Positions 21,896-33,169 of a stretch of 64,000 bases of DNA are shown piece after piece. The notes beneath the pieces are model-generated. The model was not told the DNA's origin, ran no database searches, and saw only the letters and a program-made list of their open reading frames with translations. Origin of the DNA: Notamacropus eugenii (Eukaryota > Chordata > Mammalia > Diprotodontia > Macropodidae). Positions within the stretch are counted from its first letter, which is position 1. Each line of letters starts with the position of its first letter. The DNA lies in NCBI RefSeq assembly GCF_028372415.1, contig NC_092876.1, positions 219,467,528 through 219,531,527 on the forward strand, written 5' to 3'. A program made the position numbers and the translations under genes.

Positions 21896-22019
21896 GTTGT
21901 ACATTTGAATAGAAAATCAAGTTATGCATAGCAGATTTGGAGTTCCACGTGCAATCATCTTTTTTATTGTACTACATTATGGAAATACTTGCTTTATTCC
22001 ATAAATTAAAAAAAATAAT

Positions 22020-22135
22020 GCAAGCTTCTCGAGAGCAGAAATTCTTTGACTTTTCTATTTGTATTCCCCTGGCACTAAGCATAGTAACTGCTTAATAAAT
22101 GCTTTATTCATTCACTCACTCATTCATTCATAGCT
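22020..22135 (+). repeat. L2 3' end with TTCA repeat
   Basis: 'aagcttctcgagagcagaaa' and 'actgcttaataaatgc', followed by tandem 'ttcattcactcactcattca'. Confidence 0.65.
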
Positions 22136-22177
22136 CGTACTCTAATCCAACCCCTGGTACAGGATGATTAGTTCATG

Positions 22178-22500
22178 TAACTGAAGATGTTTATCCTGTA
22201 ATAGAGATTTCTAGGGGAATGATAACTGTCTTCAGGTATTTGAAAGGCCATAGTAGAAGAATGAGTGTCTTTGGACCCAGATAGAAATAATGGGCAGAAG
22301 TTTAGACTTGATTCAAGGAAAAACTTATTCACAGTTATTCAAGGAAAAAATTTGAAAAGTAGATTAGGCTACCTTGGAAAATGTCCTCATAAAGAGGCTG
22401 AACAGTCATTGTAAGGGAGTGTTATACAGATAAGTCTTAACCAGGTGTGCATTGGACCTGATGGCCTCTTTCTAACCCTGGGGTCCTGGGGTTCCTCCTT
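22178..22500 (+). repeat. CR1/L3 LINE 3' end (right fragment)
   Basis: 'ataactgtcttcaggtattt', 'tgggcagaagtttagacttg' and 'gacctgatggcctctttcta' complete the element begun at 19080. Confidence 0.7.
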
Positions 22501-23030
22501 TCCTTTTCTTTCTTCTCTTTCCTACGCCACTGATATGACTCAGAGTTGGATGTGAAGGCAACAGGTAACTCTGGGGTGATTCTAAGAATGCCAAGCATTT
22601 CCCTCTAGGGCTTCTAGTGTTTTCTGTCTGCTTATCAGGACTTCAGGGTAATTTTAAGGCTAAGAGCTGATTACCAGGGACCTCCCTTTGAAAAAAATAA
22701 AGAAAAAAAGCTGCAAATGTTATCTCCAACCTCAAAGATGCCCAGCAGGAGATGCTAAACGTGTGTTATATAATATATCACCTATATTTTAAGGCAGGGG
22801 CAAAGTGAATGTAATTCACACATGTTTACTTAACCAAGAATAAGGACTGGAACCATTGTGCAGAGAGAAATGAGTAAGAGAAGTCTTCCGGCTGACTTAG
22901 GGGTTCTTTTATGAGCCATCGGTCAGAGGCTATGGGTCTGTTTTATGACAAACTTTAGATTCATTAACTAGCCTGAAGCATGTGGTCCAGCTGGTCTCTC
23001 TGAAAAGGACAACATTTTCCTGAGGCACCC
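22501..23030. other. No recognised feature
   Basis: Unique-looking sequence. Confidence 0.35.
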
Positions 23031-23560
23031 ACAGCAGATAACAGCTAAGAAGCCAGGAGAGAAGCAACACTTGTTGTATTGGAGACACCACAGAGAGCAG
23101 CACCAGAAAGGGGCGCTCTGACAGGCTATTGCTCAGCCAAGAGCAGTAATAGAGAATGCTAGAATAACGAAGTGACCAAGCAGCTCATTAGTTTGACTGA
23201 TGAGGGAGTAGATTCACGGTAGACCTGAGAAGTGGAGAAGTTTCCAGAACATGCCAAGGAACTGCTAAAGGCAAAACATGCCAAGGAACTGCTAAAGGCA
23301 GATATATGCGGACTCGGGCAGGAAAAATTTTCCAGCCACAAAGCCAAGGCAAATGGTGCCTAGGCTATGCTTTTATTTCCAAACATGAGGTTTGGGGGAA
23401 ACGACTTCCTTCTCCACTGGCATGTGAGTCTGTGAAATATTATACCAACTTGTGTCTAGTTGGTTGAGAATGATTCATCATTGCCTGACCTTCTCCTGTG
23501 GTCTCCTGTCTCAATTAAATCCTTTGCTATTTCACTTTTGCTTCCTGCCTGATTTATTAC
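23030..23560 (+). repeat. Possible LTR with 27-bp tandem duplication
   Basis: A direct repeat of 'acatgccaaggaactgctaa' plus flank (23249-23275 and 23276-23300) recalls U3 enhancer duplications. 'tgtctcaattaaatccttt' at about 23506 could be the polyadenylation region, followed by 'tgatttattaca'. No flanking duplication or internal genes were found. Confidence 0.3.
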
Positions 23561-23564
23561 AGAG

Positions 23565-24395
23565 TGCAGTGGATGGGGACACAAGCTAAATAGTGTCTTC
23601 TACTTCAAACTTAAGTAATTGTGTCTTTTCAAAGTTGAATGGGGTACACGTTACTTGAGCCTGCTATTTAATCTTTCACAAAGGAAAACCTAGCAGTGGA
23701 GGAAGAGAAGTAGGTAACAATGGTAAAGCCAGAAGCTGGGACTGTAGTATTTATTTAGTTGGTTAATAGTCCCACGTGGGTGTTATTCATAGCACCCAAG
23801 AACGTTAGGAGAATTAGGAGAATTGATAAGGAGATTAGTTGATTAGGAGAATCAACTGATAATGAAAAGTCCTGTTCTCTCCCCTACATACACTCTTTTT
23901 ATCAAAGTATAACATGGCAAATGGTGTTGACATAGGAAGATTCAGCTGTATTGAAAATTATAAAGGCTTATAAAACTACTTATTATCCAAGGTAAACTAA
24001 TTGGAGGCACATTTTGGGGTCTTTGTGTTGTGGAGCTTGACCCAGAACTGTGAGTCGAGATTAGAACCATGGACTACTCAGTCTAGACAAGTGAATGGCC
24101 AGCTGTCACATGCTTCATTTACCAGCTTGGATTTTGCAAATTGCAGCTTGGTGTAATCATCAGGCATAGCTGCAGCTGGAGGCCTTCAGGGGTATGTGTG
24201 TGGGGGGGACCAGGGGTTGGCATCTCCTTTTACAGAGCACAGTGTCTGCACATAATTAAACATCAGAACTTTTGCTTCTCCTCAATTAATGAAGAAATAG
24301 CCTGGAACCTTCCATACCCCAGAATGCTTTGCTACCATTATGTCTGAATTGTTCTGCTTTGTTCAAAGTCAAAGAGGATTTCTCTCTAGGCTTTC
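23565..24395. other. No recognised feature
   Basis: Unique-looking sequence with a small local duplication 'aggagaattaggagaattg' at about 23808. Confidence 0.35.
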
Positions 24396-24845
24396 CTAAT
24401 TCTTTATAAATTAAAACTTTCTATTTGTAGTTGTAAAAGATATATGCAACACAAATTCAGCAATTTGCCTGCATTTCCTTCTGTAACACTAAAAACCTGA
24501 ATAATAATTTAAAAAAACCATAATGAAAGAGAATTTCTCCCTCTGACCTAGAATTAATCACAACAAAGCAACACCTTGTGTCTGGAAAATTGCTAATGAG
24601 CTTTAATGGCTCCTCCTAGGGGCCATCCAGGTTATTGGGAAATCTTCACAGGATAAAAAGGAGAACTGCTTAAAGATCCATTAAGCTTGCCTCCAGGTTG
24701 CTCAAGTGAGTTTACAATCCCCACATCCAGGCTTGTGGGTTGGGGAAATTAGCTTTGAATGCAGTGTTTTACACATTACAAAGCCAGACTGGTGACTTTA
24801 TCCAGTGTAAAGGAAACTCACTCTCCCAAAGCAGTTTGGCTATCA
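24355..24845. promoter_or_regulatory. Candidate conserved non-coding element
   Basis: About 490 bp free of recognised repeats between repeat-bearing flanks. It contains the near-palindrome 'ctttgttcaaag' (24356-24367), several TAAT/ATTA cores and 'cctcctaggggccatccagg'. No open frame is notable. The call is inference from repeat exclusion and motif density; conservation cannot be tested here. Confidence 0.3.
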
Positions 24846-24854
24846 TTCTGCAAC

Positions 24855-25020
24855 ATTTTGTCAATTCAATAAACATTTACTAAAGACCTTTTATGTGCCA
24901 AGCACTTTTTTAAGCACTGAGGATGCAAAAAAGGCAAAATATAGTCCCAGCCTTCAAGGATCTTAGTATCTAAAGGAGAAGACAACATGCAAACAAATAC
25001 ATGCAAAGCAAGTCTTCAAG
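24855..25020 (+). repeat. Short interspersed repeat, same family as 12580
   Basis: 'aataaacatttactaaagac', 'atgtgccaagcac', 'actgaggatgcaaaaaagg' and 'gacaacatgcaaacaaatac' in sense order. Confidence 0.6.
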
Positions 25021-25312
25021 AATTGTCTAGGGTCCTGAAAGGTTAGTTGAATTGCCCAGAGTCATAAAGTCAGTGTTTGAAGCCTCTCACTGAATCTGAG
25101 ACTGCCTCTGGAAGTGAAGACTTCCTCTTTGGCTGGCCCATAGTAGGATGCTTTTTTGAACCAATCAACACTGCATCAGGGCAAAAGGGTAATGATGCAG
25201 TGTCAAAGATCTCAAGGACTATTATTTTAGTGGGAGCTGGTGTCCCTTTAGTTCAAACCATCTTCAAGGAAAAAGAGTTTATTTGTAGTCTTTAGCATTC
25301 CCAGGACTAGGG

Positions 25313-25490
25313 CAGTGGTCTTAAACTTTTCTGTTTGTTTCATGGATCCAGTAAAGTTTATGGACGCTTTCTCAGAATAGTGTTTTTAAATGTATGCAAC
25401 AGAATATAGAGGATTACAAAGAAAATTAATTATATTGAAATACGATTATCAATTTTTCTTGGTTTATGAACCTCTGATGAAGAACTCCTG
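25313..25490. mobile_element. hAT-like MITE (family with copies at 39131 and 57142)
   Basis: The left end 'cagtggtcttaaacttttc' and the complement of the right end 'gaagaactcctg' are inverted. The internal 'agaatagtgtttttaaatg' and 'aattatattgaaatac' are shared with the 57142 copy. The 8-mers outside match only in their last four bases. Confidence 0.65.
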
Positions 25491-25499
25491 ATAAAGGGG

Positions 25500-26060
25500 A
25501 CATGTTTATGAACATATGTGTATCCATCTATATTTGTATTTACATATATATGTGTGTGTAAATGTGTAAGAAAATATGTAGGGTTATGTATATACATGGA
25601 TTATATTATTTGTAGGGGTAAACACGTATTTGTAATGGTACATGCATTATAGAGACATGTGTACAGATATGTGCATATATATGTCATAAGGGGGCATAAG
25701 CATGTATGTGTAGAGTATATGTATGTGGAAGATAGAAATACACATACACACATGTATATGTGCAATGGGTATATAGCATATACCTATGTAGAGGTATGAA
25801 TATATGTATGTGTTTGTGAAGAGGCATGTAAATATGCCTGTAAGAACACATTTTGGATGTGCATGCAAGGAGTATATATGGTGACACATATATTTACATA
25901 TGTTAAGGTTGTATAGAGGTGTGGATATGCATGATGGGGTGAATAGTACATTGTACTTGGATTGTTTATGTGTATATGAGTATATACATCTATGTCTATA
26001 TTTTTAGAGGTATGTGCATGTGTGTGCATACATGTGCATGCATGAGAGAGTGGGCAAGCA
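25500..26060. repeat. Degenerate TG/TA-rich cryptic simple tract
   Basis: About 560 bp dominated by tatg, tgtg and atat units with no long perfect run. The 80-, 67- and 103-codon minus frames (histidine/isoleucine/threonine-rich) are low-complexity artefacts. Confidence 0.65.
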
Positions 26061-26064
26061 CAGT

Positions 26065-26945
26065 TAGTAAGGTTTGCATATCTATATGTCTGCATGGCAG
26101 TTCTCCCCCAAGCAGGTTCTCCTTCATATGTCCCAGGAAGGTAAATCCCCTAGTTCTTCCTTCCTCTTTTCCAGGAGCACCCTATGATGGGCCCATTCTT
26201 TCATTTGGCTGCCAAATGTTAATAATTAAAGCAAACATTGTGATCAGAGTGAAATATTACTCATTGTGTTTATTTCTTCTGTAGCTTCTGGTATAAAGAA
26301 CCTAGTATGGCACAAGTCCAGAGTTAGGACTTTGTCTTGCTGTGTAAGAGACCTGATTTTGTTTTTTAAGTTCTTCTTCCTCATGTCAATGGATACTGGA
26401 ATACCTGAAGAGATCAGTCATCATGTTAACTGGAGCATGTTGCTCTCTGATGTACAGTGTGCTTTCTGACCTTTTGTTGCCCTGATGTAACTTCACTACC
26501 GTTTTATGAGTTAGTCTGGGTGAGCTACATTGTAGTGAGTGCCACTGGAGGGAGCACTGGTGTGTAACTCAACAGTTACCCTACCTGGCTACTCCTAGGG
26601 CAGCATTAGTGGGCTCCTGGGTACAGGTCCTCAGACACAAACTTCAGATTTTGATAGTGGTAATGCAGTGAAACCCAGAACTCCAGATAGAGGTACCTCA
26701 GCTCTCTCTTTACACTCTACACACTCTCCTCTCACCTTTCCACTTTTCATATAGGGTTTCTGACACTGATGCATCAGCCCTGTGGACTATGTTCTCATTG
26801 TCATGAAATAATACTGAATCAGCACCTGCTTGTAGGTGGTGTTGATGCCAGCTGACAAAGCTGGCAGTAAGGCTGCAGGGTGGGCCAACCCATCCGAGAG
26901 ATGGACAGAGGTGCAATATTGTAAGAGTCCTGCTTATCACTGCAT
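26065..26945. other. No recognised repeat
   Basis: Contains a 76-codon minus frame (26710-26940) without identifiable domains. It could be old coding or retrocopy material, but I have no support for that. Confidence 0.3.
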
Positions 26946-26949
26946 CTTC

Positions 26950-27088
26950 TATTAGATTATCAGACTATAAATTCCTGGAGGGCAGGGATTATGTTAGACT
27001 CATTTTCATAAGCTACAACCCCTCTCCTTCTCTCCTTAGTACCTTGTATGTAGTAGGTAAAAATAAACATTCCTTGAATTTCATTAAA
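26950..27088 (+). repeat. L2 3' end
   Basis: 'aattcctggagggcagggat', 'accttgtatgtagtaggta' and 'aaataaacattccttgaatt'. Confidence 0.7.
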
Positions 27089-27316
27089 TACCTTCCAACC
27101 CCTTGCCCTTCCAATTGGTCAATGCTTTTGTATTCTAATTATTCTGTATGGAGATTACAAGGCTAGAACTCAGTTCTTAGATGTCCCTTAAACTTTATGC
27201 CTCAGATTCCCCATCACTAAAGAAGGTGAGACTAAAACCTGCCCTGCTTTCCTCCCAGGCAATTCAGCAAAGATCAGATGATACAATATGCATGTAACAT
27301 GTGTAAGCATTCTCAG

Positions 27317-27393
27317 GAGTTAAAAGGATCATGCAAATCCAACGTATTATGCTGGAGACAGAGGCTGCTCAGAGGTCAGAAGAGAGAGCCTCG
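27317..27393 (+). other. Weak candidate exon
   Basis: A 77-nt segment is bounded by an acceptor-like 'gcattctcag' and a good donor 'cctcg/gtaagg'. It is open in one frame and contains the octamer 'atgcaaat'. No product is recognised and the polypyrimidine tract is poor. Confidence 0.15.
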
Positions 27394-27399
27394 GTAAGG

Positions 27400-27720
27400 A
27401 CTTCAGGTTAATGCCGCAGGTATCTGGGATTTATAAAAGCTCCAATTCCAAGTCTGACATTTAAAGCTCAGCTTGGCACTGTGCTTCAGCCCTAAATAGC
27501 AAAATTGACTTTTCCCCATAGAAGCATATTCTAAATTATGCTGAAGATACTTCATTCCCGTCTGCTTGAGACCCGATGCAACCTTAAGCAGTTTCCATAA
27601 TATACAAACTGATTTATAACTGTGATCTGCAAAGAGGAGTGGAAAAAAGCCAGGATGAGTTTCTGTTAGACAGAAATACTGGCATGAAATACTAACGTCG
27701 TTAGGGCTCAGCTCATGATA
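27400..27720. promoter_or_regulatory. Candidate conserved non-coding element
   Basis: Repeat-free block with 'cctaaatagc' (MEF2-like) and retained CpGs ('taacgtcgttaggg'). It lies under a 171-codon minus frame (27403-27918) that shows no domain and is probably chance. Regulatory function is inference. Confidence 0.25.
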
Positions 27721-28240
27721 GGCTGTCTCCTTTTTGCCTGCATGGAAATAGGACATTTGGGGGCAAGACAGAAAAAGCCTTCGGGTTTTCCAAAAGGGCT
27801 TAGTTGCGAGGTCCATGAACAAAGGTGGAGAATGACCTTGGCAGCTGCAGGAGGACTGCAGACAGGGCTGCGGATGCTCTGTGTGTTGGAGTGGAGGGTG
27901 GGGGGAAGAGGGACACAAGGCCAGTTCAGGGTCTACTGACTTTCCCTCACTGAATCTGTGTCCCTCTTTTTCTGGGAACAGTGTCTGTGGCTGCTGTTTG
28001 CAGGGTCCTTCTGCATGTATCTCTTCCTACCTCTTTCCCTTTACTAAAGAGATTAAGATGGCTGCAAAGGACAGATGTGTGATAAATTCCAGCTGTCTTT
28101 GTTTAGCATAAAATGATTACTTATGAATCAGCCGTTTGTATTAGACAGGATTTATTAGCCAATGAATTAAATATGTTAAAGAGAACTAATGATACAAGAC
28201 AATATGTAACCATTCAAGGAGTGGTAGAAAAGGCTAAGTG
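27720..28240. other. Unique sequence with a YY1-like site
   Basis: 'aagatggctgc' at about 28054 fits the YY1 consensus. 'tgtttagcataaaatgatt' follows at about 28100. Otherwise there is nothing recognised. Confidence 0.25.
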
Positions 28241-28244
28241 TGAG

Positions 28245-28455
28245 AGGCTATCTGGCCCAGTTGGTAGAACACTGGACTTGGAGTCAGAACAATTGGGTTC
28301 AAATTCTGCCTCAGATACCACCCAATTATTCAGAACTTCCATTTGCTCATCATTAAAATTGGAATAATAATGTTTGTACCACCAAACATTACAGGACTAC
28401 TGTAAGGAAGGTGGTTTGCTAACCTTAAATAAAGCCTGATATAAATAGAAATTAT
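28245..28455 (+). repeat. MIR SINE
   Basis: 'gttggtagaacactggactt', 'attgggttcaaattctgcc', 'catttgctcatcattaaaat' and 'aggactactgtaaggaagg' in sense order. Confidence 0.65.
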
Positions 28456-28689
28456 TAAGGGCCACATATTGAGAGGAGGGAAAGATTTTCAGATTTAGGA
28501 TAGGTGAAGGTGGATTGAGAAGAACGTGGGTCTGGAGCTAGGCTAGTTCCAGCTAATCAGGAAAGAAGGGCATGAAGTGGTCTTCTGAAACAAGAAATGG
28601 TGTGTGGAAAGGCAGAAATGGCCCAAGGCACATGTGATCCTCCTGGCAATTCTCTAAGAAAGGAAGTGATACAGGTATTTCCTCACTTC

Positions 28690-28880
28690 TCACTTGTCAG
28701 AAGGGGAACCTGAAGGCCATTAGTAAATGGTGCAGATGTCATCCTCATTCTCACTCAACAGAAATGGAAACTGAGGACTAGGAAGATTAAGGGACTTAGG
28801 TTAACCTCAGCTAAGAGATGACAGAACTTGAAAGCAGATAACATGATTCTAAATGCCACATTTTTTCCACTGTACCATAG
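28690..28880 (-). repeat. MIR-related SINE
   Basis: 'aaatggaaactgaggactag' and 'attaagggacttaggtta', then the reversed head 'ttccactgtaccat'. Confidence 0.55.
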
Positions 28881-29680
28881 CTGTTCGTTCATCCATTAAA
28901 CTAAATCTGACTGTTGCTCCTTTGTATACCATGTTTTAAAAATTATCCTGATTTATACTTAGAAATGAGATCCCTCATAAATCAGGTCAAGGATTGAAGT
29001 TTAGTATTAACATCTAGATCAGATTTGGCTTTACTTTTGGGTCAGTTTATATTGAGGGAATGGGATGGCACAGGCAACTGCTTTCCCCAATATTGGAATA
29101 GGAATCATACTTCCTGAATAGCCTGGAATAGGTGTAAGCTTATAAACCTAATGTTGAAGTCATGTTTGACTCCAGAGTGATTTAATGGTTGGGAATAACG
29201 TTCTGGGAAACAAGTGTTTTCCTGAATCTAAGCTGTGTTGAGCTTGCCTTGAGGCCTCACATTGTTACCAGATTAAACAGTGGATTAAAGTTGGGACTTT
29301 GCTGTAGCTACAGCCTTGCTTAGTGCTTAGATTATGTACTAAGTTTATTAAGGGAAGTGGCCAACTTATATTAGATACCTTGTCACATCTGCCACAATTT
29401 CAGGAGCCCCTAAGGTTCCCCCACCCCATGTGAAACTGGACAACACACTCTCTAGAAGGATACTTCTACTCTAGGAAAGCCAGGCTCCCTATCTCTGTTT
29501 CCTGACTTTATCCTCTATTTTTGTTGGACTCATGGGCAGGAGTGACAATTTCAATGAGGCTTCCGTTCTGGCCATCAACTTTGACAAGTCTGACTCCTGG
29601 CTCCTAACCTGCTTCTAGTTAACATTTCTGTCTGTTTCCTGAGTCAGTAGGTGAAATAAGTTACTTCCTTTTAGTCAAAG
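28881..29680. other. No recognised feature
   Basis: 800 bp of unique-looking sequence. Confidence 0.35.
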
Positions 29681-29684
29681 TAGT

Positions 29685-30200
29685 TGACTTTCATTTTGAA
29701 GAGGACCCATGACATCACAGGTCGTGACTTATGTTTGAAATGGATTTGAGTGAGCCAGTTACACAAAATCATCAGTCTTGCTCTTTCTTCCAGAGTTGCC
29801 CAAGTCCAGTGGCAAGACAAAAGTCAAGATGACTGCGGTTGACCCAGAATGCAGTGGAGGGCCTTGGCATCGTTGATGTCTGAACCAAGCTCTAAGCAAC
29901 TCCACAGTGCCTGCTTCAGCCACCTTCATGGCCATTGGAACAAATTGTTCTCATCTACCCATTTTATGGGGAAAGTCTTCACATGCTCAGGGTAGACATC
30001 TCCCAACTCACTGAAGGGTTTGATTCCTGTCAGTTACCCTCAAACTGGTTTAGCCCATCTGCTGAGATGGTTTTACTTGAGATGTGGCCGCTGTTGCATG
30101 CTACTGCTTCTTGGAGCCACACGTGAGAACTGGGTAACAGGTAAACACCGAAGGTAAATGAACAGCCTTGAAAAGGGTTCAACAAGCCCTCACAATGGAG
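29685..30200. other. Possible ancient SINE-derived block, unassigned
   Basis: 'cattttgaagaggacccatg' and 'cccaagtccagtggcaagac' look repeat-like (a marsupial SINE with a non-MIR body is plausible), but I cannot name a family. Confidence 0.3.
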
Positions 30201-30204
30201 ATGC

Positions 30205-30428
30205 TAGTCTTCCTTGAACCTGAGTTCAAATCCAGCTTCAGAGGCTTACTAACTGTGTGACTGATCCTGGGCAAATTATTTAATCCTGTTTGTTTCAGTA
30301 TTCTCATCTAAAAAATGAGTCAGAGAAGGAAATGGCAAACCACTCCAGTGTCTTTGCTACAAAAACACCAAGTGGGTTCACAAAGAGTTGGATACTACTG
30401 AAATGACTGAATAGGAACAAGCAACAGT
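30205..30428 (+). repeat. Marsupial-type CORE-SINE, sense
   Basis: 'tgagttcaaatccagcttc', 'gtcagagaaggaaatggca', 'aaccactccagtgtctttgc' and 'actgaaatgactgaatagg': head, core and long tail complete in sense orientation. Confidence 0.8.
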
Positions 30429-30429
30429 A

Positions 30430-30490
30430 ATACTTAAAGATGCTTGCACATAGTAGGAACTCAACAAATATCTGTTGTCCAAGTTATTCT
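30430..30490 (+). repeat. L2 3'-end scrap
   Basis: 'cacatagtaggaactcaac' and 'aaatatctgttg'. Confidence 0.4.
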
Positions 30491-32065
30491 TGAGGACATT
30501 TTAGTTAAAATAGGAGATAAGGGAAGGTAAGCAACTGGGTAGAATATCATTTTGAGGAAGGGGGTGTGGCAAGGCACTCTTTGATTATGCAGTTTAATTA
30601 TTCTACATGTACACATTTTTATGGCAGGAAATTCTCTGTATGAGTCAGGGTGTACTTTTAAAGCAAAGCCTTGATGAACAGTGATACATAGGAGATAATG
30701 ATTTTTAAATTTTACTCAAGCTTTCCCATGAATCTGGTTCCTAGATTTAGAGCAGTTAAAGACTCCACAAATTATCTAGTCCAACCTCTCATTTTATAGA
30801 TGAGGAAACTGAGGTGCAAGCGGAATAGGATCACAATAAATCACATCTAATTTCCAGACCAACAGAAACTACTGCTATAGACACTGGAGGAAAACTTTCT
30901 ACTTTTTGGTGAAAATGGAGCAAGATACATTCAAGAAACATTTCACAAAGGATAGCCTTTAAGATGTCCTGGGGCTAAGAATATGACTGTTGCATCATGT
31001 GGCCAAATCTTTTTTTTTTATATCACTTTTCTTGAGAGCCAAAATCCTTAAATCCCTCAGTATAACTTGGTGAATCCAAAGCATCAAGGTTGCCTTCCTG
31101 AAAAAATTATGTGACATGTTGTAAATATCATTTTGTGAACATCCTTTTCCTATTATAAAGTCACTGGAAAGATGTCATTAGTAAGCAAGGAAGGGAGAAA
31201 GCAGTGCTGTAGCCATATATGCAGAGATGGTGAACCATTTTTTAATGGAATTAGTAGCCATTTTTAATAGCCCATGGTCCATAACTATGATAATCCTGTG
31301 ATAATGGACCAACAATTCCCCATAGTTGTTAATAGAAGAACCAGACTTTTAACTTGAGTTCTTTCTAGACCTAGTACTCTCCATGACACCATATTGCCTG
31401 TTGTCTCTGACCCAACATTTTCATTTGGAGTTCAGACAAAAACATCTGGCTAGCCCCAAGATCACAGACAACCATAACTAAAAACAACTCATTGCCAATG
31501 CCTTCTGTTCTATGCCATGTTACTGAATGAAGAGGCTGCATCACACACTGTATTTCATATAGTAAACACTAGAGGGAGGGAGTTAGGCAAAAGAAGAAAA
31601 GCGAACAGTGGGAGTGTCCAGATCACATGTGTGAGCTTTTAGGGTAAATGAATTCCATCTCTCAAAAAGACAGAACAAAAGATTTTGTTTAGAGAGATTT
31701 TTATCTCTGTATCATGCCTGGGTGTTTTCATTTTATGCCCATATTTCCACACAGCATTTACCTGCTCAGAGTATGGTAGAAACTTTCAAGATGATCTAGT
31801 CTCATTTTACACACGATGAAACTGAGGCCCAAAAGGGTTCCTAGAAGAGTCGTGCCCTTCATTTAAAAAGCAAATAGGAAAGTAAAACATATTCTTTAAA
31901 AATTCTCTGTCAAACTTCTCACCGACAAGGACAGGCTTTCTCCCTAAGCACTATCTGCTAAGCAAAGATGTGCTAAATCTGTCCCAGGACACAAAACAAG
32001 AGAGGACATCAGGATCAGTTGCTGACATCCTGACCTCTCCTAGGCATTTTCACAGACAACATGAT
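30491..32065. other. Mostly unique; two CORE-SINE scraps
   Basis: Reversed CORE pieces occur at 30745-30850 ('tagatgaggaaactgagg') and 31770-31850 ('cacacgatgaaactgagg'). The rest is unrecognised. Confidence 0.45.
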
Positions 32066-32069
32066 CCAG

Positions 32070-32230
32070 CTCCATGATACAGCAGCACAGCAAATGGAGA
32101 ATCATAGCCTCAGTCAGGAAGAACAAAGTTCAAAGTTCTGTCCCTGACACAAACTGGAAGTGTGACTCAGGGGAAAATGTTTCATTTTTCAGTGTCCCAG
32201 GCAACTCACTAATATTATAAATTGCATAAC
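32070..32230 (+). repeat. SINE fragment
   Basis: 'cctcagtcaggaagaac' and 'gtgtgactcaggggaaaatg' mark a sense tRNA-like head. Confidence 0.5.
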
Positions 32231-32339
32231 AGTAGCAGATCTGCATTGGTAGAGGGAGTTTTCTCACTAGAGAGAGAGTCTCTAATCAAGGAAATCACAG
32301 GTCTATACCAAAGGCCCTACCCCTACCCCATAAAAAACC

Positions 32340-32600
32340 CAAACCACCACAGCATAACAATTCATGTTTACATTTAAGAATAACTCTTCAGGGTTTTGAC
32401 CATACTTTTCTCATCACAGTCTCATGATGTGGAGAAGACAAATTTCATTAGCCCTGGTTTACTGATGAAAAAAATGGAGGTTGAAAAGAGTTCAGTGAAT
32501 TTCATAAGTACACAGAGCTAGTAAAAGTGATGGAATCTGAACTTGAACCCAGATCTTCTGGGGCAGGGTTCAGAGGTCCCTCCATCACCTCACATTTGCT
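32340..32600 (-). repeat. MIR SINE
   Basis: 'cacagtctcatgatgtgg', 'cacagagctagtaaaagtg' and 'cttgaacccagatcttctgg'. Confidence 0.6.
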
Positions 32601-32779
32601 CTCATTTTTCCACCCATTACTCCAGAAACATCCATTCTTCTTCTTATAGATCAATAGCCTTAAGGTACCAGCAGATACTGGGCTATTTTTACAAGCCTGA
32701 TAGTGATTCTTTAACTTCTCATAGTGAGAGCTAGTAAAGCCAAAAAATTGTACAACATTTTTAACAATGTCATGTCATC

Positions 32780-32965
32780 ATCCTAGATCCAAGGGTCCTC
32801 TGCCCTTTCACAACCTTGCCATGAGTTACTTTACCATGAAGATCCCCATTTTACATCTAGAAAGAAACACATGGAATTGGGTGACAAGCCCCGTGTTATA
32901 TATATAACTCAGCAAAAGCTGGGATTTGAACTCTGTGCTCCAAATTCCCTTGTTCCTCATTCCAG
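32780..32965 (-). repeat. MIR SINE fragment
   Basis: 'cacaaccttgccatgagtta', 'ccccattttacatctag' and 'gctgggatttgaactctgtg'. Confidence 0.55.
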
Positions 32966-33169
32966 TTTTTCTCACTGGAAATGTCAAAAAAGTAAAGAGA
33001 ACCCACAGGCCTACCTAATCATTAGAATAAAAGAAAAGCAGATGATATGAAAGAATCACTTGAAATGTCCTTGAAAAGAGAAGATTTAACTAAAAAACTA
33101 AACCTACACTTCTATGAAACATCTTGAGTATAATTAAATTTCATACAGAATGCAGATCCTCTTACCATA

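Noticed and set aside
27403..27918. 171-codon minus-strand frame
   Set aside because: No recognisable domain, no signal peptide or repeat pattern, and other frames over the same stretch are also open. Conservation would be needed to support it.
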